A DNA stretch of 64,000 bases from Chamaesiphon minutus PCC 6605. GTDB taxonomy: Bacteria > Cyanobacteriota > Cyanobacteriia > Cyanobacteriales > Chamaesiphonaceae. Shown piece by piece: positions 28,021 through 36,350 of this stretch. Each line of letters opens with the position of its first letter. The first letter of the stretch is position 1. The translations under genes and the position numbers were made by a program. The DNA is taken from positions 4,972,886 through 5,036,885 of the forward strand of contig NC_019697.1 of the NCBI RefSeq assembly GCF_000317145.1, written 5' to 3'. The notes under the pieces are model-generated. The model made no database searches. It was not told the origin of the DNA and saw only the letters and a list, made by a program, of their open reading frames with translations.

Positions 28021-29535
28021 ATGAGCGCGACAACAGCAGAATTAGCACGACTAATCGAGAGGATGACACCGAATTCTACGGTGCTAGATCTGCGCGGCTA
28101 TAAACTCGAAACTCTGCCAGAAAATATTGGCAATCTCACCCATTTAACCAAGCTCAATCTCAATGGTAATCGTCTCACCAGCTTGCCAGAGAGCATCGGC
28201 AATCTGACTAATTTAACCGAACTCTACCTCAACGGTCATAAGCTAACAAATCTACCCGAAAGTATCGGCAATCTTGTCAATTTAACTAGACTGGATTTGA
28301 ATGGCGATCGTCTTAATGGCTTGCCAGAGAGCGTTGGCAATCTTACTAATTTAACCGCACTATATCTAGACGGTCATAAACTAAAAACCTTACCAGAAAG
28401 CATCGGCAATCTGACTAATTTGACAAAGTTGGCTTTGAATGGTGGTTTTCTACATTCTCTACCAGACAGCTTCGCCAATCTTATCAACTTAACAAAATTA
28501 AAACTCGGTAATAATCAGTTCGATCGCATACCAGATATCCTTTTTTGTCTACCCAGACTCAAGAAAATATATTTACGTGATAACCCTTTAAATGATATAT
28601 CTAATCTAAAACATATTCCCAAGCTAAGTATTTTCAATTGCGGTTTACAATCAGAATTTAAGATATATAGAAAAATAGACACTACTCGAATTGATGCTGG
28701 AAATCAATATTTAGACTTTATCTTGTCAGATTTAGATAGTTTCACAAATGTAATTCATAGCAGTTATGGTTCGCGTTGTATTTATATAGATAAGGATGCT
28801 GCTCATGTATTCGTGCAAGAGACAATAGATGGCTTTTTATCCTATTTAAGTAAATTGCCGAAATTAAAACATTTCTCTTGGGGTGCAGGTATCTACCCAC
28901 CATCCGTACACCCAATTGTAGATCCGAAAGATAAATGGAATTTGAGGTATGGTGAAGCAAGAATATATTTTTCTTCTTGGTTAAGCTCTGGTGACTTATC
29001 TATATCTGCTCAACACCTACAATACTTGCCAGATAGTTTATGTGGCTTGAAATGCCTAAAGTCTATACGATTTGGATTAAATTCTCTGACGGATTTATCT
29101 ATTTTGAATCAATTACCAAATTTAAGTCGTGTTAACTTCCTTGAAACAGATCTACCACGTCGCTATTGGACTAAGTTGAGTGAATGGCAGCCAGAATGGT
29201 TGTTAGATGAAAACAATGCTGAAATCAGACGCAGGATCATCGATCTATTCGGCTATGAAAAAATCTGCGAAGTACTCAACGCAACAAAAATTGATACTTG
29301 GCGAGAATATATCTTATTGAAGATAGAAAATTCTCAGCCAGTTTTTGAACGAATAGGATTAACATGGCCTCCGAAACCCGTGGGTAAAGAACCGATCGCA
29401 TTATTGAAGATGACTTGTCCGTCAACCGGACACGTTCATATGCTGAGGGTGCCGCCAGATATGACTAGTGCGGAAGAGGCGATCGTTTGGGTCAATCATG
29501 GCATTCATCCCGATCGATTTACCATCCAGACATAA
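28021..29535 (+). CDS. Leucine-rich repeat protein with a distinct C-terminal domain
   Basis: This 504-residue protein is predicted to be cytoplasmic, with no signal peptide. Residues ~18-200 contain about eight 23-residue bacterial LRRs (consensus LPESIGNLTNLT.L.LNG), a curved binding surface. The middle (~210-380) is divergent with weak LRR traces. The C-terminal ~70 residues (EPIALLKMTCPSTGHVHMLR, then VPPDMTSAEEAIVWVNHGIH) resemble the DUF6745-like module found at the end of many bacterial LRR proteins; this match is from memory. The gene is AT-richer than the ribosomal genes beside it and separates rpmE from prfA, suggesting a later insertion. Its partner is unknown. Confidence 0.85.
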   Translation: MSATTAELARLIERMTPNSTVLDLRGYKLETLPENIGNLTHLTKLNLNGNRLTSLPESIGNLTNLTELYLNGHKLTNLPESIGNLVNLTRLDLNGDRLNGLPESVGNLTNLTALYLDGHKLKTLPESIGNLTNLTKLALNGGFLHSLPDSFANLINLTKLKLGNNQFDRIPDILFCLPRLKKIYLRDNPLNDISNLKHIPKLSIFNCGLQSEFKIYRKIDTTRIDAGNQYLDFILSDLDSFTNVIHSSYGSRCIYIDKDAAHVFVQETIDGFLSYLSKLPKLKHFSWGAGIYPPSVHPIVDPKDKWNLRYGEARIYFSSWLSSGDLSISAQHLQYLPDSLCGLKCLKSIRFGLNSLTDLSILNQLPNLSRVNFLETDLPRRYWTKLSEWQPEWLLDENNAEIRRRIIDLFGYEKICEVLNATKIDTWREYILLKIENSQPVFERIGLTWPPKPVGKEPIALLKMTCPSTGHVHMLRVPPDMTSAEEAIVWVNHGIHPDRFTIQT

Positions 29536-29762
29536 TGTCCACTCTAGCTTCAATACTGTAAATTATTTAACTACTATTATTAACTCATATGCGATTATTT
29601 ATTCTTTATCATTTCTATCACTTCTAGCGACTTAACTATCGATGCTAACCATAATGTTGGGTTTCGCAAGGCTCAACTCAACCTACATCCTTTAAATTCT
29701 CTTTGGTGCGTTACGTTTGCGTGATAACACACCCTACCCTCTATTTTCTACCCCCTAGACTC

Positions 29763-30860
29763 ATGGCAGAATCATATTTACTCGATAAACTCAAATCCGT
29801 CGAACAAACATTTCACGAACTCACCCGCAAACTCGGCGATCCAGATATTGCCAGAGATGCCAGTGAAATGCAACGGATCGGTAAAGCTCGCGCCGCACTC
29901 GAAGAAGTGGTCGAAACCTTCGATTTATGGAAACAAACTCAAGAAGATTTAATCGGAGCCAGACAAATTGTCAAAGAGTCGGGCAACGATCTCGAACTTC
30001 AAGAAATGGCATCTATAGAAGCAGGAGAACTCGAAGCTAAAAGCGACGAACTCGAACGCAAACTCAAAGTTTTACTATTACCAAAAGATCCTAACGATGA
30101 TAAAAATATCATGTTAGAAATTCGCGCTGGTACTGGTGGCGACGAAGCGGGAATTTGGGCGGGAGACTTGGTGCGGATGTATTCCCGCTATGCGGAAACC
30201 CAACACTGGAAAGTTAAGCTAGTCAGCGAAACATTGGCAGAAATGGGCGGTTTTAAAGAAGCCGTCCTCGAAATCCAAGGCGAACAGGTATACAGTCAAC
30301 TCAAGTTTGAAGCTGGTGTCCATCGCGTCCAGCGGGTACCGCTAACCGAATCTGGCGGACGCGTACACACATCCACCGCAACGGTGGCAATTATGCCCGA
30401 AGTCGATGAAGTCGAGATCTACATCGATCCTAAAGATATCGAAATGAGTACCGCTCGATCGGGTGGTGCTGGCGGACAAAACGTCAACAAGGTGGAAACG
30501 GCGGCGGATTTATTCCACAAACCGACGGGAATTCGGATCTTCTGTACCGAAGAACGTTCCCAACGGCAGAATAAAGAACGCGCGATGCAAATCTTACGGG
30601 CGAAGTTGTACGATATCAAACTGCGCGAGCAGCAAGAAGAAGTAACATCCCTTCGTCGCTCTCAAGTTGGAACGGGTTCTCGATCGGAAAAAATCCGTAC
30701 TTACAACTATAAGGACAACCGCGCCACGGATCATCGCTTAGGCCAAAATTTCGGTCTGGAGCAGGTGTTATCTGGCGATCTGGAAAATGTCATCCAAAGT
30801 TGTATTTCGCAGGATCAACAGGAGCGTTTAGCCGAGTTAGCAGCCTCGACAGGTGGCTAA
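29763..30860 (+). CDS. prfA: Peptide chain release factor 1
   Basis: This 365-residue factor reads UAA/UAG and triggers peptide release. The N-terminal PCRF domain ends near [15 protein letters not shown]. The codon-recognition P-x-T motif is in [12 protein letters not shown] and the catalytic GGQ is in [16 protein letters not shown] (residues ~225-240). The PxT motif separates it from RF2. ATG at 29763 is preferred because [10 protein letters not shown] is the family N-terminus; an upstream in-frame TTG would add a stretch encoded by heptamer repeats. Confidence 0.97.
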   Translation: MAESYLLDKLKSVEQTFHELTRKLGDPDIARDASEMQRIGKARAALEEVVETFDLWKQTQEDLIGARQIVKESGNDLELQEMASIEAGELEAKSDELERKLKVLLLPKDPNDDKNIMLEIRAGTGGDEAGIWAGDLVRMYSRYAETQHWKVKLVSETLAEMGGFKEAVLEIQGEQVYSQLKFEAGVHRVQRVPLTESGGRVHTSTATVAIMPEVDEVEIYIDPKDIEMSTARSGGAGGQNVNKVETAADLFHKPTGIRIFCTEERSQRQNKERAMQILRAKLYDIKLREQQEEVTSLRRSQVGTGSRSEKIRTYNYKDNRATDHRLGQNFGLEQVLSGDLENVIQSCISQDQQERLAELAASTGG

Positions 30861-30906
30861 TGAAGGATATTTGCTCCGTTCAGGCACCGCCCTGAACTAT
30901 AAGTTC

Positions 30907-30984
30907 GGGCTAATAGCAAAAGTCCACTGAAGTGGACTGACGGAAATCTTTCAGTCCACTTCAGTGGACTTGAGCTATTAGCCC
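30907..30984. repeat. 78-bp nested inverted repeat downstream of prfA
   Basis: GGGCTAATAGC (30907-30917) pairs with GCTATTAGCCC (30974-30984). Inside, AAGTCCACTGAAGTGGACTG from 30920 pairs with its complement ending at 30971. Each inner arm is itself near-palindromic (AGTCCACT...AGTGGACT), so it can form either one long stem or two small hairpins. The loop is CGGAAATCTT. It may be a small palindromic mobile unit or the prfA terminator, although no U-tract follows. Confidence 0.7.
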
Positions 30985-31096
30985 CTGCTTGGTGCAACAC
31001 ATGCGGAGGGAACCTCCGCGTGATTGCATCCGCAAATTCATTTGAGGGCGGTTCTCAAACGAAGCTAACAATGGTATATCGATCGCATTATTAAAT

Positions 31097-31477
31097 ATGC
31101 TAGATCCACATTCACTACAAAAATTGAGATCGATCGAGCAAAATTATGACGAACTTATAGCCAGACTCCAGTCGCCGATCGATCTCAGTTATGAAGATCT
31201 GCTACGAACACATCAATCTATTACCAATCTTGAAGAAACTGTAAATAAGTTTAGGAATTGGCAGAAAATTCAATTAGATTCGATCGAAATAGAACAAGTT
31301 TTTCGAGACTCGGAAATCGATCGCGAACTTTACGACCTGGCAAATATTGAAGTTTTGAGTCTTCAGCAAAAGAGCTTAGAATACGAACGCGAACTTAGAA
31401 TCCTGTTGCTACCAAAAGATCCTCATGACGATCTGAACGTCATTATGTCAATGAGATCGATCTCTAAAAACTTATGA
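31097..31477 (+). CDS. Release-factor N-terminal (PCRF) domain-only protein
   Basis: This 126-residue protein is related over its whole length to the first ~115 residues of RF1 encoded just upstream. Matching text includes LRSIEQNYDELIARL versus [15 protein letters not shown] and RILLLPKDPHDDLNVIM versus [17 protein letters not shown]. It stops just before the point where RF1 continues into the codon-recognition and GGQ domains, so it cannot hydrolyse peptidyl-tRNA. The proteins are only about one third identical yet the frame is open over 126 codons, which suggests selection rather than decay. It overlaps the macro-domain gene by ATGA, so the two are translationally coupled. Confidence 0.75.
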   Translation: MLDPHSLQKLRSIEQNYDELIARLQSPIDLSYEDLLRTHQSITNLEETVNKFRNWQKIQLDSIEIEQVFRDSEIDRELYDLANIEVLSLQQKSLEYERELRILLLPKDPHDDLNVIMSMRSISKNL

Positions 31478-31932
31478 ACATCATACGCGGCGATCTGATT
31501 GAATTAGCCAAAGCAGGCATCTTTGATGTCATCATTCATGGCTGCAATTGTCAATGTCGAATGGGGAGGGGAATTGCTTTAACCATCAAACAGCAGTTTC
31601 CTGAAGCCTACGCCGCAGATTGTCAGACAGAAATTGGCGATCGCAATAAGTTAGGCACTTTTACTTCTGTAGATATCGATAGAGATGGGTTTAATTTTAC
31701 GATCGTCAATGGTTATACCCAATTTCATTGGCAAGGAGAGGGAGTTTTAGCCGATTATGATGCGATTAGATCGGTGTTTCGATCGGTCAAACAAAAATTT
31801 GCAGGTAAACGAATTGGGTACCCAAAAATTGGTGCGGGTTTGGCTAAAGGCGATTGGGAGATAATTGCTGCGATCGTCGAATCAGAATTAGCAGGCGAAA
31901 ATCATACCTATGTGGAATTTGTGAGCCAGTAG
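31474..31932 (+). CDS. Macro-domain protein (ADP-ribose-binding, ALC1/Poa1-like)
   Basis: This 152-residue single-domain protein binds or hydrolyses ADP-ribose derivatives or ADP-ribosyl adducts, judging by its family. Family motifs are VIIHGCNCQCRMGRGIALTI (residues ~19-38) and GYPKIGAGLAKGDWEIIAAI (~113-132), matching the Poa1/ALC1-like branch rather than the MacroD branch. No toxin (DarT-like) partner is adjacent. The ATG overlaps the stop of the release-factor-domain gene (ATGA), so the pair is probably one functional unit. A perfect palindrome lies just downstream. Confidence 0.85.
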   Translation: MNIIRGDLIELAKAGIFDVIIHGCNCQCRMGRGIALTIKQQFPEAYAADCQTEIGDRNKLGTFTSVDIDRDGFNFTIVNGYTQFHWQGEGVLADYDAIRSVFRSVKQKFAGKRIGYPKIGAGLAKGDWEIIAAIVESELAGENHTYVEFVSQ

Positions 31933-31944
31933 TTGTAATCTTAA

Positions 31945-32010
31945 GGTCGCCCGAAAATTTGAGGTAGGGGTAATTCATGAATTACCCCTACCTCAAATTT
32001 TAGAGCGACC
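31945..32010. terminator. 66-nt inverted repeat containing a perfect 48-bp palindrome, between convergent genes
   Basis: Positions 31954-32001 form a perfect palindrome with no loop, centred on TTCATGAA, with arms AAAATTTGAGGTAGGGGTAA. Outer GGTCGC / GCGACC adds 6 bp after a short mismatch. It sits between the macro-domain stop and the convergent smpB stop, so it can serve as a bidirectional terminator. The same core (GGTAGGGGTAAT...) occurs, interrupted, at 55412-55487. Confidence 0.75.
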
Positions 32011-32037
32011 GCATTGTATGGCGCGATCGATATCCCG

Positions 32038-32511
32038 TTAACCCCGTTTCATTGCTCGATCCATATCGCGTTTATCGTCTCTCTTCTTGAGATCGTCGCG
32101 CTTGTCGTGGAGCTTCTTACCGCGAACTAATGCCATCGTTACCTTCACCTTGCCCCGCTTGAAATACATCTTCAACGGGACTAGAGTTAAACCCTGTTGC
32201 TCGACTTTGCCGATTAGCTTGCGGATTTCGGCTTTGTGCATCAGCAGTCTGCGGGTGCGTGTGGGTTCGTGATTGAAATATGCGCCCGTTGTATTGTGGG
32301 GCGAAACGTGGGCATTTAACAGCCAGATTTGTCCCTGGCGCAACAAGCCATAGCCATCCCGCAGGTTTGCTTTACCCGCACGAATAGATTTTACCTCTGT
32401 CCCTAGTAATTCGATCCCCGCTTCGTAGGTTTCGAGGATTTCGTACAGAAACCGGGCTTGCCGATTGTCGGCAACAATTTTGATACTGTCTGATTTTTCT
32501 TTCTCGCTCAT
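32038..32511 (-). CDS. smpB: SsrA-binding protein SmpB
   Basis: This 157-residue partner of tmRNA acts in trans-translation, rescuing stalled ribosomes. DNRQARFLYEILETYEAGIE, LLGTEVKSIRAGKANLRDGY and the C-terminal basic tail (KRDDKRDMDRAMKRG) are diagnostic. It converges with the prfA cassette, so release and rescue functions are grouped here. tmRNA itself is not seen in the window. Confidence 0.97.
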   Translation of the reverse strand: MSEKEKSDSIKIVADNRQARFLYEILETYEAGIELLGTEVKSIRAGKANLRDGYGLLRQGQIWLLNAHVSPHNTTGAYFNHEPTRTRRLLMHKAEIRKLIGKVEQQGLTLVPLKMYFKRGKVKVTMALVRGKKLHDKRDDLKKRDDKRDMDRAMKRG

Positions 32512-32967
32512 ACTTATATTTTACATCGACCAGCGCGAGTGGATCGAGTACCCTAATCTGAATATTTCTAGTTACACCTAGATTTTTAGTACCAAAAAAA
32601 TATAACTTTATCTAAAGATATGGACTATTTTGTGAAATTTGGTATAGTTAGTTCCATTCGATCGAAATCGATCTTCTCCTGCTAAATACTGGATACGAGC
32701 ATTAATTTATACCAGTACATTGGTAGGCTCAACTCATTCCACAATCTGTTAAAACAACGGAGATCGGCAGAACTTAACTGGTGGAAGTCTTTGGAGATCG
32801 AAGGTGTTCGGTCGGGATCGGTTTCGGTCTTTCTCGGCGGACGAGATTATACAGGTTCTAGGTTCGAGCGGTTGCGCTAAGGAATTTAGATCGGAAATAA
32901 ACAATGTATTGGTATATGATAACGCCTGTTGCTACGACCCGCTCGATCGGGCTGGTGAGGAAATATT
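32512..32967. other. 456-bp divergent spacer smpB-murC
   Basis: It must contain promoters for smpB (minus) and murC (plus). TATAGT near 32643 and TATGAT near 32913 are possible -10 boxes without clear -35 partners. An 83-codon frame starting at 32804 overlaps murC out of frame and has no recognisable content, so I do not call it a gene. Confidence 0.4.
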
Positions 32968-34401
32968 ATGGGTAATTCTATCGATCTTAGCGGTCGTCCG
33001 GTTCATTTTATCGGGATTGGGGGGATTGGCATGTCAGGACTGGCATACGTTCTAGCCAGACGTGGACTGCCTGTTTCGGGTTCGGATCTGCGATCGACTA
33101 ACATCACTCAGAAGTTGGCAGCAGAAGGGGCGCACATTTTTTTAACTCAGGAAGCTAGTAATTTAGAATTTTTCGATCGCCATCCATCGGGACAAACGCC
33201 GCAGATCGTTTGTTCGACGGCGATTGGCAAGTCAAATGGCGAACTTAATGCCGCACTCGAACGCGGATGTCCGATCTTTCATCGATCGGATGTATTAGCA
33301 GCATTGATCGGTGAATATTCGAGTATTGGAGTCGCGGGTACTCATGGCAAAACAACTACCAGCAGCATGATTGGCTATCTCCTCGTCGCGGCTGGTGTCG
33401 ATCCGACAATCGTCGTCGGTGGTGAGGTTACGGCTTGGGATGGCAATGCCAGAATCGGAAAGAGTGAATATTTTGTCGCTGAGGTCGATGAGTCTGACGG
33501 CTCTTTGGTCAAACATCATCCCAAGATTGGTGTAATTACCAATATCGAGCTGGATCATACCGACCATTATAAGAGTTTAGAGCAGACGATCGAGACCTTC
33601 ACCAAATTCAGTAACCAATGCCAGATCGTCATCGGCTCGGTAGATTGCCAAATTGTGCGCGATCGAATCAAGCCGATGATTTCTTATAGCAGCGAACCAG
33701 GGCGGGTAGCGGATTATACTGCCGACAATATTCAGTATCATTCTGCCGGAACTTCTGCCCAAATATATGAATATGACAAATTATTGGGCACTCTAAAGTT
33801 AGGGGTTTTAGGCAACCATAACTTGAGTAATGCACTAGCGACGATCGCCGTCGGTCGGAAGATTGGTTTAGATTTTGAATCGATCGCGTCTGGGTTGGCT
33901 ACTTTTAATGGGGCCAAACGACGTTTTGAACTTAAAGGATACCAGAATGATATTACCTTTATCGATGACTACGCTCACCATCCCAGTGAGATCCTCGTCA
34001 CACTCAATGCCGCGCGACTGCGCGTTGGTGCCGAGCGTCGAGTGGTAGCAATCTTCCAACCGCATCGCTACAGCCGTACCTTAGAATTTTTAGCAGAGTT
34101 TGCCCAATCTTTTAAAGATGCAGATGTAGTTGTGATTACCGATATTTATAGTGCGGGAGAGGAAAATACTGGAGCCATTAGTGGCGAGAAAGTAGTTACC
34201 GAAATCGGTCGTTATCACGATCGGGTTTGCTATCAACCAAATCTCGAAGCTGTATCGCAATTTCTCACGCAGAATCTCCAGCAGGGTGACATTTGCTTGT
34301 TCCTAGGTGCGGGGAATCTCAACCAAATTATCCCTGGGATCGTAGATTTTTACCAGGCTAAGGCGCGGGACGCACATCTTACCACTATCGCTCTATCTTA
34401 G
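32968..34401 (+). CDS. murC: UDP-N-acetylmuramate--L-alanine ligase
   Basis: This 477-residue cytoplasmic ligase adds L-Ala to UDP-MurNAc in peptidoglycan synthesis. It has the N-terminal Rossmann motif HFIGIGGIGMSGLAYVLARR, the ATP-binding GTHGKTTTSSMIGYLL (residues ~126-141) and the Mur ligase C-domain (FIDDYAHHPSEILVTL). Length is typical. murB follows 105-165 bp later, the common cyanobacterial murC-murB order. Confidence 0.97.
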   Translation: MGNSIDLSGRPVHFIGIGGIGMSGLAYVLARRGLPVSGSDLRSTNITQKLAAEGAHIFLTQEASNLEFFDRHPSGQTPQIVCSTAIGKSNGELNAALERGCPIFHRSDVLAALIGEYSSIGVAGTHGKTTTSSMIGYLLVAAGVDPTIVVGGEVTAWDGNARIGKSEYFVAEVDESDGSLVKHHPKIGVITNIELDHTDHYKSLEQTIETFTKFSNQCQIVIGSVDCQIVRDRIKPMISYSSEPGRVADYTADNIQYHSAGTSAQIYEYDKLLGTLKLGVLGNHNLSNALATIAVGRKIGLDFESIASGLATFNGAKRRFELKGYQNDITFIDDYAHHPSEILVTLNAARLRVGAERRVVAIFQPHRYSRTLEFLAEFAQSFKDADVVVITDIYSAGEENTGAISGEKVVTEIGRYHDRVCYQPNLEAVSQFLTQNLQQGDICLFLGAGNLNQIIPGIVDFYQAKARDAHLTTIALS

Positions 34402-34566
34402 AGATTTAGTGTATTATCAGTGTTAATTTATCTGCAAACTTAGCAATTATGCAATTGTAAATGTAGCTTATGGTTCTAACAACTCGCTCGCTCTGAATTC
34501 TAACGTTTGAGACTGCTGCGCTTGAGACTAACCCCCGATTTCAACCACCTACCTTACTTTTCCACC

Positions 34567-35574
34567 ATGACACTTTCCAAAGATCTTTCGAGCAGCATCA
34601 GTGCCAAAAAATTGCCCATTGTCAATACGCAAGCTCAGCAGTCAGTGGAAATCGCTACCAATACTGATGATGATTTAGAAATTCCAACTAGTTGCTCGAT
34701 AATTCGAGCGGATGTATCTCTCAAGGGTTTAACAACTTGGAAAGTCGGTGGATTAGCTCAATGGTATCTCGAACCTCGCACGGTAGAGGAGACACAGCAG
34801 GGGTTGGCTTGGGCTAAACAAAAGGAGTTGGCGATTACAATTATTGGAGCCGGATCTAATTTACTAATTAGCGATCGCGGTTTGCAGGGTTTAGTCATTT
34901 GCACTCGCCATCTGCGGCATGTGAATACTCAGCTCGACAGCGAGACGCAAACGATCGTCGCAGATGCGGGTAAAATGGTCGCTAGCCTCTCTTGGCAAGC
35001 TGCACGCAGGGGGTGGGGTGGCATGGAGTGGGCAGCCGGGATTCCAGGCACTGTCGGCGGTGCCGTGGTAATGAATGCTGGCGCACATGGGCACAGTACC
35101 CAAGAGATTTTAGTCAGTGCTGAAGTACTCAACCTCGATGGCACGATCTCTACATTGAGCGCAGCCGACTTAAATTACAGCTATCGCACTTCCAGTCTTC
35201 AATGTGACTCTAGAATCGTCTTAAGTGCAAAATTCCAACTCCAAGCAGCCGGAGATCCCGAAGAAGTCAAAGCGCGCACTTTCCGCGATCTCGAAAAACG
35301 TCATAGCAAGCAACCATACGATCGTCCGAGCTGTGGTAGTGTTTTCCGCAATCCCAGCCCCCTGTATGCCGCAGCTTTAATTGAAGACTTAGGATTAAAA
35401 GGATACCGTATCGGCGATGCCGAAGTATCCAGGCTGCACGCTAACTTTATTATCAATCGCAAAGATGCCACAGCCAGCGATATCCGCGCACTAATTTATT
35501 ACGTTCAACGCCAAGTCAACGCCCGACACGGGATCGAACTGGAACCAGAAGTTAAAATGTTGGGAGAATTTTAG
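34567..35574 (+). CDS. murB: UDP-N-acetylenolpyruvoylglucosamine reductase
   Basis: This ~335-residue FAD enzyme reduces UDP-GlcNAc-enolpyruvate to UDP-MurNAc. LTTWKVGGLAQWYLEPRT, the FAD-binding IIGAGSNLLISDRGLQGLVI and the catalytic region CGSVFRNP are present, and the sequence ends with HGIELEPEVKMLGEF. It is the short type II MurB. ATG at 34567 is preferred; an in-frame TTG at 34507 would add 20 residues. Confidence 0.96.
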   Translation: MTLSKDLSSSISAKKLPIVNTQAQQSVEIATNTDDDLEIPTSCSIIRADVSLKGLTTWKVGGLAQWYLEPRTVEETQQGLAWAKQKELAITIIGAGSNLLISDRGLQGLVICTRHLRHVNTQLDSETQTIVADAGKMVASLSWQAARRGWGGMEWAAGIPGTVGGAVVMNAGAHGHSTQEILVSAEVLNLDGTISTLSAADLNYSYRTSSLQCDSRIVLSAKFQLQAAGDPEEVKARTFRDLEKRHSKQPYDRPSCGSVFRNPSPLYAAALIEDLGLKGYRIGDAEVSRLHANFIINRKDATASDIRALIYYVQRQVNARHGIELEPEVKMLGEF

Positions 35575-35848
35575 GCTTTAGGCTTTAGGTTTTATTAGGG
35601 TGGGCATTGCCCACCAGCTAGGTTTTAGCCATTATTTATTTAATAAACATTTGCACCCACCTAATTATCGCGATCGCTAACCTGGATTTGGGTAAAATGA
35701 GTAAAGTAGGCTAGGCTGTATGAGAAATTTCTTTACCTAAAGCCTAAAGCCTAACCCCTAATTTAGAAACTGACGGATACCCTCACCCCCGAACTCCCTG
35801 ACTCCAGTAAGATGGGATATTGTTTAGATGGACTAAAGATTAAAGATT
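35575..35848. repeat. Heptamer inverted-repeat spacer, murB-ybaB
   Basis: TAGGCTT/TAGGTTT units follow the murB stop. CCTAAAG units (35738-35752) lie before ybaB. A small GGGTGGGCA / TGCCCACC hairpin (35599-35615) is embedded. The orientation is again G-rich after the stop, C-rich before the next gene. Confidence 0.75.
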
Positions 35849-36190
35849 ATGACTAAAGGACAAGGATTTGGTGGCTTCGGTCTTGGTAAGATGAAAGAGC
35901 TTGCCGATGCATTTAAAAAAGCCCAACAAGTACAAGAAGACGCGAAAAAGCTCCAAGAGGAATTGGAGCAAATGGAAATTGAAGGACAAGCAGGCGATGT
36001 GACTGTGACTTTGAGCGGGAACCAAGAACCACGCAGAGTGAATATCGGTGCCGATGCTGCTGCCAAAAGCCCAGAAGAACTCTCGCAACTAGTTCTAGAT
36101 GCCATGATGGATGCTTATGACAAATCCACCGCTACCATGCGCGAACGGATGGAACAACTCACCAGCGGATTAAATATTCCTGGATTGTAA
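35849..36190 (+). CDS. YbaB/EbfC family nucleoid-associated protein
   Basis: This 113-residue small DNA-binding protein dimerises. The N-terminal helix ([20 protein letters not shown]) is followed by the conserved [18 protein letters not shown] core and a C-terminal helix. A short Gly/Phe-rich start ([10 protein letters not shown]) precedes the helix. Length is typical. Confidence 0.93.
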   Translation: MTKGQGFGGFGLGKMKELADAFKKAQQVQEDAKKLQEELEQMEIEGQAGDVTVTLSGNQEPRRVNIGADAAAKSPEELSQLVLDAMMDAYDKSTATMRERMEQLTSGLNIPGL

Positions 36191-36280
36191 CCTCGATCGC
36201 CAGTGAGTGATGGATGAGAGGGGATAGATAATATGGGTATTGCTGGGCTAGATGAAGTCAGTAATACCCATCTTTAGTTG

Positions 36281-36320
36281 ATAGTTGATAGTTAATAGTT
36301 GATAGTTGATATAGGAAGCA
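36281..36320. repeat. TAGTTGA heptamer tandem repeat
   Basis: About five units of TAGTTGA / TAGTTAA lie in the 160-bp spacer after ybaB. No complementary arm occurs before the channel gene; that side has CCCCCATCCCCC-like text. Confidence 0.65.
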
Positions 36321-36350
36321 AGCGTCCCCCCATCCCCCGTCCCCTCCTGA

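Noticed and set aside
31474-31932. DarTG-type toxin-antitoxin system
   Set aside because: The macro domain is of the Poa1/ALC1-like kind and no DarT-like ADP-ribosyltransferase is adjacent; the partner is a release-factor domain instead.
32804-33055. 83-codon plus-strand ORF overlapping the start of murC
   Set aside because: Out of frame with murC, no family resemblance, no SD; it reads into murC coding sequence.
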